64,000 nucleotides of DNA from Stomorhina lunata (GCA_933228675.1 OW121741.1:117402834-117466833); one strand, 5' to 3'; numbered from the stretch's first letter, positions 23,560 through 35,639 are shown. Program-made: numbers and translations. Notes: a model not told the origin generated them from the letters alone.

Positions 23560-24950
23560 TCAAAAATTAATAATTCTAAATAACGTTAAAAATTGTTTTT
23601 AAAAAATTCCTATAAAAATAAGAAAATTTTGCAAAAATTTCTGATTTTTATAAAAAATTTCTTATTTTTATATTAAATTTTTACAATTTATTTTTATTTT
23701 TATAAAAAATTATTTACAATGTTCTTAGTTTTAATGAAAAACGATCAAAAATTTCTTATTTTTATAGGAAATTTTTTAAAAAAATTTTTAATGTTATAAA
23801 AATAACAAATTTTTGAATATTTTTCTATAAAATAAGAAATTTTTTAATATTTTTTTTAATTTCTATTTTTAAAAATTTTCTTTAAAAAAAAACAAATTTT
23901 TGAAAAACTCCCTATAAAAATACGAAAATTTTAAAAATTTTCCTATAAAAATAAGGAATTTTTAAAAATTTCCTATAAAAATAAAAAATTTTTGAAAAAT
24001 TTCTTATAAAAAATAAGAAATATTATAAAAACTTTATACAAAGATAAGAAATTTTTGAAAAAATTATTTTAAAATTTTTGAAAAAATTTTGAAAAATTTT
24101 CTATAAAAATAAGAAATTTTTGAAAATTTTTCTATAAGCATTAAAAATTTTGAAAAATTTTCTAAAAAAATAAGAAATCTTTGAAAATGTTTCTTTAGAG
24201 TTAAGAAATTTTTAAAAAAATTTCTAACAAAAAGGAAATTTTTAAAAAATTTCTATAAAATAAAAATAAAATCAAATTTTTGAAAAATTTCCTATAAAAG
24301 TAAGAAATTTTTGAAAAAATTTCTATAAAATAAGAAACTTTTAAAAAATATCCTATAAAAATAAAAAGTTATTTAAAAATTTCTTAAAAAAATAAGAAAT
24401 TTAGAAAAAAATTGAAAAAATTATTTAAAAAAAAAAGAAATTTTTCAATAATTTCATGCCAAAATAAGTAATTTTTAAAATACATCCTCTAAAAATTAGA
24501 AATTTTTTAAAATTTTCCTAAAAGAGAATTTTTTTTACAAAATTCCTATAAAAATAACAAATTTTTGAAAAATTTCCTGTGGAAATAATAAATTATTGAA
24601 AAATTTCCTATGAAAATAAGACATTTTTGAAAAATTTTCTATCAAAATAAGAAATTTTTTTTAACTATCTATAAAAATAAGAAATTTTTGATAATTTTCC
24701 TGTAAAAATAAGAAATTTTTTTAAAATTTTCTATAAAAATAAGAATTTTTTTTTAAAATTTCCTATAAAAATAAGAAATTTTTGAAAATTTGTCTACAAA
24801 AATAAGAAATTTTTGAAAAGTCTCTTAAAAAAATATTAAATTTTTGAAAAATCTATTTTAAAAATATTAAAACTTTAAAAAAACTCCTATTAAAAATAAG
24901 AAATTTTGGAAAAATTAGAAGTTTTTAAATTTTTTTTTATAAAAATAAGA
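23560..24950 (+). repeat. 30/31-bp satellite, GAAATTTTTG family, forward half
   Basis: Degenerate tandem copies of AAAATAAGAAATTTTTGAAA followed by AATTTCCTATA. The unit is well preserved only in short runs (about 24040-24130, 24680-24800). This half is much older-looking than the inverted half that follows. Confidence 0.88.
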
Positions 24951-26000
24951 AATTTTTCAAAAATTTCTTATTTTTATAGGAAATTTTTCAGAAATTTCTT
25001 ATTTTTATAGTAAACTTTTCAAAAGTTTCTTATTTTTATAAGAAATTTTTTAAAAATTTCTTATTTTTATAGGAAATTTTCCAAAAATGTCTTATTTTTA
25101 TAAGAAAATCTTTCAAAATTTTCCTAATTTTACAGGAAATTTTTTAAAAACATTCTTATTTTTATGGGAAATTTTTTAAAACTTTTTTATTTTTACACGA
25201 TATTTTTCAAAATTTTTTTTTTTAAATTTCCAATTTTTATAGAAAATTTTTCAAAAATTTCTTATTTTTACAGGAAATTTTTCAGAAATTTCGTATTTTT
25301 ATAGGAAATTTTTCAAAACTTTTTTATTTTTATAGCAAATTTTTCAAAAATTTCTTATTTTTATAGGAAACTTTTAAAAAATTTCTTATTTTTATAGGAA
25401 AATTTTCAAAAATTTCTTATTTTTATAGGAAAATTTTCAAAAATTTCTTATTTTGATAGGAAATTTTAAAAAAATTTCTTATGTTTATAGCAAATTTTTG
25501 AAAAATTTCTTATTTTTATAGGAAATTTTTCAAAAATTTCTTATTTTTATAGGAAATTTTTCAAAAATTTCTTATTTTTATAGGAAATTTTTCAAAAATT
25601 TCTTATTTTTATAGGAAATTTTTCAAAAATTTCTTATTTTTATAGGAAATTTTTCAAAAATTTCTTATTTTTATAGGAAATTTTTCAAAAATTTCTTATT
25701 TTCAAAAATTTTTTATGTTGGATTTTTTTTTTAATTTTAAAAAAATTTCTTATTATATTAGAAATTTTTTAATTATTTCATATTTTGATAAAGAATTTTT
25801 TAAATTTTGTTTTACTTTTATATGAAATTTTTCAAAAATTTTTTATTTTTATTTAAACATTTTTCTATAAAAATAAGACAATTTTTCTATGAAGATGAAA
25901 ACTTTTAAAAAATTTTAGTTTTAAATACGATTTTTTTAAATTTCCTATAAAAATAAGAATTTTTTTTAAAGGTTTCCTAGAAAAATAAGAAATTTTTAAA
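24951..26000 (-). repeat. 31-bp satellite, same family, inverted half
   Basis: The reverse complement of the preceding unit (TTTTTATAGGAAATTTTTCA then AAAATTTCTTA). The period is exactly 31 bp, and it is nearly perfect at 25500-25690. The orientation switch falls at about 24940-24975, in a local palindrome AAATAAGAAATTTTTC. The last 300 bp revert partly to the forward form (25860-26000). Confidence 0.9.
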
Positions 26001-27228
26001 ACGTTTTTTTCGTGTTCTTTATTTTCGTAGACCAAGCTTTGAAATTTGGTCTTTAACTTAGTCTCTCCATCGAAGTTTTGAACGTCTTTTTAAACGGAAG
26101 TAGACTTACCTTATATACTTAAGCTTTGACCTTAAAAAGCTCTTCAAGTGATGATGGATTATGAAGCTACCGTTAGTATGCTCTGCGATGAACTCAACCA
26201 TAAATTTTTTTTGTTTTATAATATTAAAATAAAATGTTTGCTCATAACTATCTTTATTTTTATACACATATAGTTTTTCTTTATTAAATTACTAATTTTA
26301 TTACTCTTTAATTATCTTATGTTATGGTTTCACAAAAGAATGACAGCAGCGTCAAAAAACGGGAAGCACTGATTGTTTTCGGGTGCAAAATTTTCCATAA
26401 AAAAATAAGTAATCTGGGAATTTTGCATGTTTAATGAAACCACAAATGTTAAATTGCGGTTGATTGCAACAAAGGTCCTTATTATAATAAAGGGAGTTAA
26501 ACACTTGTAAAACAGCAGTAGTTATTGTAGTTGGGTACTTTTTTTATTGCTTTTTTATATTAAATAAATGCTCATTTGTCAATCACAGCATTTAACAATT
26601 TATTGTCCTGAAGGATTAAAAGGAATATTTTTCTTAATTTTTATTTTTTTAGTGGTTATTTTATGTTGAATGAAATTGTGAGGTTTTAAATCTGCAATTG
26701 TGTTGCTTTTTAGTTTTAAATTTAATATTTAATTACAAAGTTACTTTTTAATTAATATCGTTTTTGATGGCTGGTATTTTTAAGATTGTCAAGTTCAGGT
26801 AATATTGGCTAGCTGTGAATCTATGCAAGAATCGACATGGAAGCCGGGACATATTGACACTGTACAGTGGAATTTGCAAATATTGGAATAAATTTCAATC
26901 CTTTCCCTATCCCGTACATCACATATAATGCACAGTTATTTTCATATGGTTGTGCATCACATGTGATTCACAAATGTATATTATTATTTTTTTTTTTGTA
27001 TTTTAGTGGACGAGTGAGAAATAATAAATTAAAAAAAGCAAAATTGCAGGTTTAGCCTTATTTTACATGGTATCAAGTCCAATATACATAACTCTTACAA
27101 TGCAAAAGTTTTATGAAAATAAAGTAGACGTACGTTTTTGTTTGCATAGATAGAGACAAGGTTCTAAGCAGATAGATCAAATTCACCTATGGTGGTGAAG
27201 GGTATACAAAAAATTGAGTTTTTTTTTA
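26001..27228. other. Unique DNA with a Helentron tip
   Basis: Nothing protein-like. The 5' end motif of the Helentron-like family (CACCTATGGTGGTGAAGGGTA, minus orientation) appears alone at 27185-27205, just before the 1.3 kb element. Confidence 0.4.
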
Positions 27229-28526
27229 CCAAAACTTTGGTAATGGCAAGTACTCTGACAACTGGTTACCTTGTAACGACTACAACATACCATCCGAATA
27301 AAAAATAAGTTATTACAGAAGTACTTATTTGTAATTAAGATAGTAATTTAAACTGAATGGCCCCGGTTCAAATCCCACCAAGGGCAACAATTTTTTTAGT
27401 TTTTTTTTTTTTATTAAAAGAGTCTTTTTAAATGATTTTTGAATTTTAAGAACTTAAATATTATCTTTTGTAAAAAAAATTTGTAAAACTAACTCACGTT
27501 AATGAAAAAATACCATCATGAGTCAATTTTGATAATGTAGGGGATGTTGAATACCAAACACGATTCTAATTGGTCTTAACTTGGTAAGCCCAACTTATCT
27601 GGGTCATCCTTCATCTCAACTGTAGACACACACCTCCTCATGGTATCACCCGGGAAGCTAGTTTAACACCCATTAATATTGTGAGTTAACATGTTCCGAG
27701 AGTTGTCCCATAAGATCGATAAAAATGGGTTAGGATTACGGGCTAGTAACCCTCTCTTGAAAAAAAATACAATGAAGAGGATAAAATTAGAATTGAAATG
27801 TCCCACTACCTAATGTTAGAGGAGGATGTCCGAAACTTCGATAGAAAGACCAAGTAGAGGAACATTTTTCAAAGATTGGCCTATAAAATTGGAGAATATT
27901 CGCACAAGATCGAAATCCATGGAATTCTAAAATATGCTCGGACTTTGACCTTAACGGGTTGTAACATTTAAGTAAGTAAGAGTCAATCTTATGTAAAAAC
28001 TTATACAAAAAAGAAGATTTAAATTGTTTAAGTTTTAAAATAATTTAAAAAAAGTTTTAAAATAATTAAAAAAAATCGTATAAAAATATTTTTCCAAAAA
28101 TTACAACAAAGCAAAAAAAGCAGGGAAAAACAAAGTTATTTTCACATGATTTTGCATCTAAAAATAAAAATTGTTTATATTAATTATAAGCTGCTAAGTT
28201 TTCAACATATGAAGTAGCTCAGTGGAAGAGCCTCTGCCTAGCAGTCGGAGGGTCTGGGTTCGAGCCCCCATGCGATCATAAAAAAATTTTGTATTTCGTT
28301 TAAAAATATATGTTTTTAATAAAACAACAACAAAAAAGTTGTTGATGTTGTTGTTGTTGCTTTCAAATTGCTTACCCAAGTCATTACTTTTCTGCAATTG
28401 GTAAGTACTTGCCTCCAATGACATCCCCATGTTAATGTAATGACTTAAACAGCGAATGAGTAAGTAGTTCGTGTTCAATAGTTTAACTGTTTAACTCATT
28501 ATTTGGTAATGAAAAGTTTTACTGGG
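27229..28526 (+). mobile_element. 1.3 kb CCCAG-ended element, copy 1
   Basis: Same family as 33254-34562, here in the opposite direction. The left end reads CCAAAACTTTGG and GGCAAGTACT and the right end AAAAGTTTTACTGGG. Compared with the other copy and the solo end at 10747, the termini are an inverted CCCAGYAAAACTTT. Inside are two tRNA-like pieces: a B-box alone (CGGTTCAAATCCCACC, about 27366) and a longer piece at 28211-28273. A (GTT)n/(AAC)n hairpin sits at 28321-28362. No transposase is present. A 73-codon minus-strand frame (27787-28008) is open in both copies, but the differences between copies are mostly amino-acid-changing, which argues against constraint. Confidence 0.78.
28211..28273 (+). 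other. tRNA-like segment with intact A- and B-boxes
   Basis: GTAGCTCAGTGG fits the Pol III A-box and GGTTCGAGCCC the B-box, at about tRNA spacing. The D-arm stem GCTC...GAGC is perfect. An anticodon-like stem CCTCTG...CGGAGG has a 9-base loop, CCTAGCAGT, instead of 7. The T-stem pairs only partly and no acceptor stem is seen. It therefore looks like a tRNA-derived internal promoter captured by a DNA element and not a functional tRNA. Confidence 0.65.
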
Positions 28527-29084
28527 TATTACCTATTTTTAGATATTTTTTTTATTATTTGAGTAATATTTACATCAAAACTATTTTGCTTTTTTGCTTA
28601 AAAAAAAAAAACTTGTTTGTTTATTTTTTCATTAGATTCCTTATTCCTCATAAAACTAAACTAAAAACTTAAAAAAAAAAAAAAAAAACTGCAACTCAAA
28701 TACTTTGAAATCCTCATAAATTAGGAAAACAATTAAAAACAAATACCACAAAAGAAAAACTTACAACAGAGCAAAACTCTTCATGTCTTAGTTGATTTTA
28801 AATAGAAAAACTATAAAAAACTACGAAATTTTTCAACTAATATAAAGTTTTTATGCTGTAGTCATGGGCGGAGTAGGGTTAGGGAGGGGTAGGGTAAATC
28901 CATATTTTCTAAATTTATATTTTTTTTGAAACCCCTTAGTTTAAGTATTATTATTATACACTAAAAAAATCGGGAAACGACCAGCCTGGGTTGTAGGCCT
29001 TATTGAGTACATGACAAATCGTATGAACAAAATTCAGAAATAAGTGTTTTTTTGCTATATGTTTTTTCTTAAAAATATAAAAAA
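28527..29084. other. AT-rich DNA, nothing recognised
   Basis: Poly-A runs and no supported feature. Confidence 0.4.
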
Positions 29085-29492
29085 ACAAGTAAGAAAGTTA
29101 GTAGTCGGTCAAGCCCGATCATACGATACCCTTCACCACTAAGATTAAAGGTGTTCATTTTCCTGTATAAAGACAAATATTTGCTAAATTTTGCTATCAT
29201 GCAAACATTTTCTAAAAACTTGTATATTTAAGCTATTTCCGTCATTTGGAATTAAATGAGAGCTAGGATCAAATGTGGTACGATTATCTCGCAATTTGGC
29301 AAATTGATTACAGTTGCTACAAAAATTATATAGGTAAAAAATGATTTAAAATTCCCATTAAAATTTTTACGAGCGTTTAGTGATTTTTTAGTGCGTTTTG
29401 ATAAAAGAGTTTGTATGGGTGCTATGGTCAAATGTGGACCGATTATAACGAAATTTGGTACCATGATTATGGTTTACATAAGCAGTTTTTAT
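29085..29492 (-). mobile_element. Helentron-like element, left member of an inverted pair
   Basis: Starts with ACAAGTAAGAAAGTTAGTAG and the hairpin arm GTCGGTCAAGCCCG. It continues to CAAATGTGGACCGATTATAA and stops at TTTACATAAGCAG, where the next copy starts in the opposite direction. About half the family length. Confidence 0.7.
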
Positions 29493-30276
29493 ACTCTTCA
29501 CCACCATAGGTGGAAAGGGTATTATAAGTTTGTGCTGATTTATGTAACGCATAGAAATATTTGTCTTAGTATACCAATAGGCTTAGAATCACTTTCTGAG
29601 TCGATTTAGCTATGTCCGTCCGTCCGTCTGTCTGGCCGGCTGGCTGGCTGGACCCCCATATAAAACTTGTAATCAAACTTCAGGTCGCAATTCTAAAGAT
29701 AATCTGATGAAATTTGGCACAGATCATTTTTTTGAACAGTAGGACTATGGCTATTGAAATTCGTCAAAATCGGTTCATTATTTATGGTACCTCCTATAGG
29801 TCCCACTTCCCGGAATTGATATATTGGCCACAAAAATCAATATTTTTTCATGAAATTTCAAACAAATACTGCGTATGTTTTACTAAATCATTGTGCCAAA
29901 TTTCGGTGAAATCGGTCCACATTTGACCATAGCTCCCATACAATTTTTTTTTTTTCTCAAAACGCACTAAATGAGAAAAAATTCACTAAAACGCTCGTAG
30001 ATCCGAAGATAAGGAACATTTTAAGTTTATTTTTTGCATACATAATTTTTTTAGCAACTACAATTAATTTGCATAATAATCGGTCCACATTTGACTCTAG
30101 CTCTCATATAAGTCCAAATGGCGGAAACAGCCTAAATGTATAAGTTTTGAGAATATGTATAATGACAAAATTTAGCAAATATTTGTCTTTATACAGGAAA
30201 AAGAACACCTTTTACCTTAGTGGTGAAGAGTATCGTATGGTCGGGCTTGACCGACTATAGCACTTTCTTACTTGTT
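29493..30276 (+). mobile_element. Helentron-like element, full length
   Basis: Best copy in the window. 5' end ATACTCTTCACCACCATAGG, then GTAACGCATAGAAATATTTG, TTTCTGAGTCGATTTAGCTA and the GTCCGTCCGTCTGTCTGG tract with GGCTGGCTGG. Next come CTCCTATAGGTCCCACTTCC and two CGGTCCACATTTGACCATAG-like blocks, and a 3' hairpin GTCGG-GCTTGA-CCGAC followed by TATAGCACTTTCTTACTTGTT. A subterminal 3' hairpin with a short tail and no coding region is the layout of non-autonomous Helitron/Helentron elements (DINE-1 type); that family name is an inference. Confidence 0.75.
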
Positions 30277-31232
30277 GCGGTAGTTTGGCCCCAGGAGCCA
30301 AATTACCGCATTCGATATCGATTGAAATCTCAGACTTTTAAGCGAATATTGTGAAGTATACTTTAGGGATGTTCAAAGTTGCTTCGATGCTAAAAGTTTA
30401 TTGACTTTTTTATCCATTTTGATTCGTTTTTAAATATATATATTGTTCAATTAAAACTCTTTTTCTATTGTTCATCTATTGCAAATAAATTCAAAAAAAT
30501 ATAGTAAACTGTGCACCTTTTAAATAATTTTGATTATCCTCAAAGTATGCTATGCAAATTTTTTGAAAATATCTAAGACTTCGATCGATATCGAATGCCG
30601 TAATTTAGCCCCAGACCTTTAAGCGAATATTGTGAAGTATACCTTAGGGATGTTCAAAGTTACTTCCATGCTAAAAGTTTATTGACATTTGGTATTCATT
30701 TTGATTCGTTTTTAAAAATATGTATTGTTTAATTAATTCATTTTACTATTGTTCATCTTTTGCAAATAAATTCAAGAAAATATAGTAAACAGCGCACCTT
30801 TTAAATAATTATGATTATCCTTAAAGTATGCTATAAAAATTTTTTGAAAATATCTAAGATTTCGATCGATATCTAATGCTGAATTTGGCCCAGGGCCCAA
30901 ATTACCGCATTCGATATCGATCGAAAACTCAGACTTTAAGCGAATATTGTGAAGTATACTTTAGGGATGTTCAAAGTTACTTTGATGCTAAAAGTTAATT
31001 GAAATTTGGTATCCATTTTGGTTCGTTTTTAAAAACATATAGTTCAATTAAAACTCTTTTACTTTTGGTCAACTTTTGGCAAATAACTACAAATACAATA
31101 ACTACAAAAAATAAAGTAAACTGAGCATCTTTTAAAAATTTTTGATTATCCTTAAAGTATGCTATACAAATGTTTGGAAAATATCTAAGATTTCGATCGA
31201 TATCGAATGCCGCAATTTGGCCCTAGGTTACG
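30277..31232 (+). mobile_element. Tandem trimer of a ~320-bp inverted-repeat element
   Basis: Three units share the phrases GCGAATATTGTGAAGTATAC, GGGATGTTCAAAGTTAC and TAAAGTATGCTAT. They are bounded by inverted ends: GGCCAAATTACCGCATTCGA + TATCGATCGAAATCT on one side and its complement on the other. Units 2 and 3 meet in a palindromic junction (TTTGGCCCAGGGCCCAAA at about 30883). Units 1 and 2 share a single end, at about 30605. The array opens with another half junction at 30277. A solo copy in the other direction is at 55005-55325. Confidence 0.85.
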
Positions 31233-31458
31233 ATACCGAATTTTGTTGAAAGTAAATACTAGGGACACCACTTAAATATATACTTTTTAATGTTGAACTA
31301 TAAAGCTCCTGCAACCGAATTTAGTCCAAATATTTTACCAACAATACCAGCTAGATTAACAACTATTCTCGAATTAGATTCACTTTTTGAATTAGCTGCA
31401 CCCTTGTAGATATACGAGGGTTCGGCACAGCCGAATATAACACTCTTACTTGTTCTTT
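31233..31458 (+). mobile_element. Hairpin-terminated repeat, second Helentron-like family
   Basis: Ends with a hairpin TTCGGC-ACA-GCCGAA followed by TATAACACTCTTACTTGTT (31410-31456). This matches the architecture of the main family (hairpin, short A/T-rich spacer, CTTACTTGTT) but with a different hairpin. The 5' limit is unclear because the segment abuts the trimer. Confidence 0.55.
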
Positions 31459-33253
31459 CTATAACTTCTAGAAAAGTTTCTTCAGTTCTGTTTCAGATTC
31501 TATAATATTTTTCGGTAAGAATAAAACCTTATTGTTTAAAATTTCCTTAAATCCAAAACAACTCCCAATTTTTCCCTATGGGGTCTATGGCTATATGTGA
31601 TGAAGCCAGCTATAGTTCCGGTAATCCTAAGTATTTCAAAATTTTGTTAGAGTGGCTTAAAGACATTTTGAAAAAAAAGTAAGGGTACACTCAGGAAATT
31701 ATTACAGTAACTGATTGTATGTTGTTTAGGAAGTTTTCGGTTATGTTGTTTTCAAATGAATATTCATTTAAATTTACATGGAAATTGATTTTTAATATAT
31801 TTATACATTTGTTTAAAAAACAACCTACAAAAAAATACTGAAAATCCGTAACATTTGAGAATATCAGTTGTTTAGTTTTTATATATTTTTTCAATAATTG
31901 TATCAAATATAATTCGTATTTGTTTAATTATTGTTTTTCTTCAAGTATCTTTGGTTTGCTTACTGAAGAAACTTTTTGTAATACTGGCCGCCTATCACGG
32001 GGTATGGCCTAAGCAAACAACAAACTTTGTTTTGTCTGTTTGGTTTTTTGATGCCTTAAAGGATATAACCTCTTTATGTTTTCGTCTTTTATATTACGTT
32101 TATTACAAAAAAATTGTCCGTTTTATGGAAATTTTACATAGTTTTTTACCATTCAATTTTTTTTTAAATAAATGAAAATTTCCGTTTTTTATACTAAAAA
32201 TGTAGTTTAAATTTTTGTCAGTAATTTTTTTGAAAACAACTGAATATTCCGTTTTTAAAACTGAAAATGTAGTTTAAATATTTGCCAGTTAAATTTAAAT
32301 AAAATATTTATTGAATTTGAATAAAAAATCAGTTGACCGGTTTTTAAATGAATATTCATTCATTTCAAATTACATTTTAAGTTAATTTTACTTGCATAAT
32401 ATTCTGAGTGTATACGCATTAAAAATACAGACTTTTTTCGTGACACTCTTGTTGGTGGTCCAAAATGACCAAACTGCCAATAATATAGAAAAATCCGAGA
32501 AAGAATAAAAAAACAAGTTATAATCTTAAAGATTTTTTTGACATCTTACAACGTCTTACAAGAAAACTTCAAAACCGCCAAAAATAATGTTGTCTTATTG
32601 TGGGTTGTTAATAGATTAGTTTACATAAATTTTTTAGTGGTTTTCGGTTACCCCAAAACATTTCTTAACGACGCCCATGACCATATTTTTTTCCTTTCTT
32701 TCAAGTTTTGGTCCAAAAATTCATTTATTTAGCTAAAATTTTCTAGCCCCTATCCGAGACGTGGTCTTGATGAATAGCTTGAAGCTGAAAATACAAAAAA
32801 TATGTATATTTATTATACAAACATTCTATTGCAGCAGCAGCAAAAGAAGAGATTATTGTTGAAGTAAAATTAAACAACATGTTGAGAACAAAAAAATTTT
32901 GAGTATTATTTTAAGCCAATATAAGCCAAATAGAACAATACTTAGTTAACAGCAAGTAAAACAAAAAAAAAAAAAAAAACAAGAAAAAAAATGTTGTTTG
33001 TAATTTATAACAAAGTTTAGTTGTAAACAAATATTCTACTACTCGTAGAAATAAATTAAACAAAAGAATTTTGAATAATAAAAAAAAAAATAAACAAATA
33101 AATAGAAGCGAGCAACTGCAAGTGGCACAATGGGGAAAGATATGTGTGAAAGAGGCTATTGTAGTAAATGTCACTTAAAAAGTCAGTAAGGCAAAAGTAC
33201 AAAATTAGTTTTTATTTCTTTAAATTAAAGAAAATTTTAAATTTAGTTTATAT
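31459..33253. other. AT-rich DNA, nothing recognised
   Basis: Repeated phrases such as AATGAATATTCATT and AAACTGAAAATGTAGTTTAAA (31760-32400) hint at an old internal duplication, but no gene or element end can be supported. Confidence 0.4.
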
Positions 33254-34562
33254 CCCCAGTAAAACTTTTCATTACCAAATAATGAGTTAAACAGTTAAAC
33301 TATTGAACACTAACTACTTACTCATTCGCTGTTTAAAACATTACATTAACATGGGGATGTCATTGGAGGCAAGTACTTACCAATTGCAGAAAAGTAATGA
33401 CTTAGATAAGCAGTTTGAAAGCAACAACAACAACAGCAACAACTTTTTTGTTGTTGTTTTATTAAAAACATATATTTTTAAACGAAATACAAAATTTTTT
33501 TTATGATCGATTGGGGATCGAACCCTGACCCTCCGACTGCTAGGCAGAGACTCTTCCACTGAGCTACTTCATATGTTGAAAACTTAGCAGCTTATAATTA
33601 ATATAAACAATTTTTATTTTTAGATCCAAAATCATGTGAAAATAACTTTGTTTTTCCCTGCTTTTTTTTGCTTTGTTGTAATTTTTGGAAAAATATTTTT
33701 ATACGATTTTTTGTAATTATTTTAAAACTTTTTTTAAATTATTTTAAAACTTAAACAATTTAAATCTTCTTTTTTGTATAAGTTTTTACATAAGATTGAC
33801 TCTTACTTACTTAAATGTAACAACCTGTTAAGGTCAAAGTCCGAGCATATTTTAGAATTCCATGGATTTCGATCTTGTGCGAATATTCTCCAATTTTATA
33901 GGCCTAGCTTTGAAAAATGTTCCTCTACTTGGTCTTTCTATCGAAGTTTCGGACATCCTTCTCTAACATTAGGTAGTGGGACATTTCAATTCTAATTTTA
34001 TCCTCTTCATTGTATTTTTTTTCAAGATAGGGTTACTAACCCGTAATTCTAACCCATTTTTATCGATCTTATGGGACAACTCTCGGAACATGTTAACTCA
34101 CAATATTAATGGGTGTTAAACTATCTCCCCGGGTTATACCATGAGGAGGTGTGTGTCCACAGTTGAGATGAAGGATGACCCAGATAAGTTGGGCTTACCA
34201 AGTTAAGACCAATTAGAATCGTGTTTGGTATTCAACATCCCCCACATAATCAAAATTGACTCATGATAGTATTTTTTCATTAACGTGAGTTAGTTTTACA
34301 ATTTTTTTTTACAGAAGATAATATATTTAAGTTCTTAAAATTCAAAAATCATTTAAAAAGACTCTTTTAATAAAAAAAAAAAAAAACTAAAAAAAATTGA
34401 TGCCCTTGGTGGGATTTGAACCTTGGCCATTCAGTTTAAATTACCATCTTAATTACAAATAAGTACTTCTGTAATAACTTATTATTTATTCGGATGATAT
34501 GTTGTAGTAGTTACAAGGTAACCAGTTATCAGAGTACTTGCCATTACCAAAGTTTTGCTGGG
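33254..34562 (-). mobile_element. 1.3 kb CCCAG-ended element, copy 2
   Basis: Inverse orientation to 27229-28526 and very similar over its whole length. Ends CCCAGTAAAACTTTTCATTA and AAAGTTTTGCTGGG, so the inverted termini are intact here. It carries the tRNA-like piece on the minus strand (33511-33570) and the B-box alone at about 34410. Differences from copy 1 are scattered substitutions and small indels, suggesting two separate insertions and not a single palindrome. Confidence 0.82.
33511..33570 (-). other. tRNA-like segment, copy 2
   Basis: On the minus strand: GAAGTAGCTCAGTGGAAGAG (A-box and D-arm), CTGCCTAGCAGTCGGAGG, then GGGTTCGATCCCC (B-box). The boxes are as good as in copy 1, although the D-stem has one change (GAGT for GAGC). 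Its retention in both copies shows it belongs to the element. Confidence 0.62.
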
Positions 34563-35639
34563 TAACATTTGTTTTGCCATTTTTTTGAAACATTTTTTGT
34601 TGAGCTCTAAAACCCTATCTGTTACATAAATCTTATCCAAAAAAATAGAAAACAAATACGAGATAAGGAACTATCTTTAGCAAAATACAAAATAAATACT
34701 TTTAGATGATATTGCAGTATAAGCTACCATTTTCCTTAGCTAAGCATCAATAAAATATATTTATTTTAAAGTTTTTTTTTTGTTTTTTGTTATAACATTT
34801 TACCCTAAATAAAACAGAAAACGAAAACCTTCACCATCAGCTCAAACCCTACAATGTTTAAAAACTTTTTGCATTTGTTGAAGAAAATTTATCTGTCTGA
34901 CAGTAAGTTTTAGTTAAATATCCTTCGCTCTTTTCTTATTACAAAAACAATTTAAGCTGATTTAAGTTTACTTAGAATTTCAATAATCAACAGAGAAAAG
35001 GACAACAAAAAAAAAAACAAAAACGAAAGACGTTGTTCATCAACACCCTAGACATAAATGCTAAAACAATAATCAGAAGAAGCTGAAACTGTAGCCAAAA
35101 AGGGATTTGCAATATCATTCACTAACAACTGTTTGTTGATTTAAATGCCTTTAGAATTCAAAGGCGGAGCAGGGATAAATTTCTGGGTTAGGCGAAATTC
35201 CTAAAATTTTAATAATTAAATTCGAATTTCCTACAATTTTGTATATGTTTTTTCATTTTCATTAGAAGTTATAAAATACAAATTGGCCCCTGATTTTTAT
35301 TTTGCCGCTGTACCATATTTCAGCTCCAAAAAAGCCATTTCAAACTGACGCTTTTAAAAATCTAATAATGCAAAACGCAAAGAGATGCAATTGATTATAC
35401 TTTTACAGCTCTAATCTAGATGTCAATTTAGTAAAGACACAGAACCTTAATCTCAGTTTGCAGAAGAAAATAACTTAATCTCGTATATAGTTTAGAAGAT
35501 ATCAGAAAATCAAAATACCTCTACAAAATTCACTGTTTTTCTTTGAACAAAAACTAAGTTGACTCGGTTTTTCTCAGTGCTCCTACCACAACCACTTGAA
35601 GGGCAAAAGTCTTTTCTTTCGATTGAGTGAAAAAAGTTC
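34563..35639. other. AT-rich DNA, nothing recognised
   Basis: No supported gene, RNA or element end. Confidence 0.4.

Noticed and set aside
28211..28273. Functional tRNA gene
   Set aside because: The anticodon loop has nine bases, the T-stem is incomplete, there is no acceptor stem, and it is repeated inside two copies of a mobile element.
27787..33995. A conserved 73-residue protein in both 1.3 kb elements
   Set aside because: Both frames are open, but the handful of differences mostly change the amino acid, so there is no sign of purifying selection; more likely recent duplication of non-coding sequence.
27229..34562. One 7.3 kb composite transposon with 1.3 kb inverted arms
   Set aside because: Each arm has its own inverted ends, a solo end exists at 10.75 kb, and the interior is a mix of unrelated repeats, so two separate insertions explain it better.
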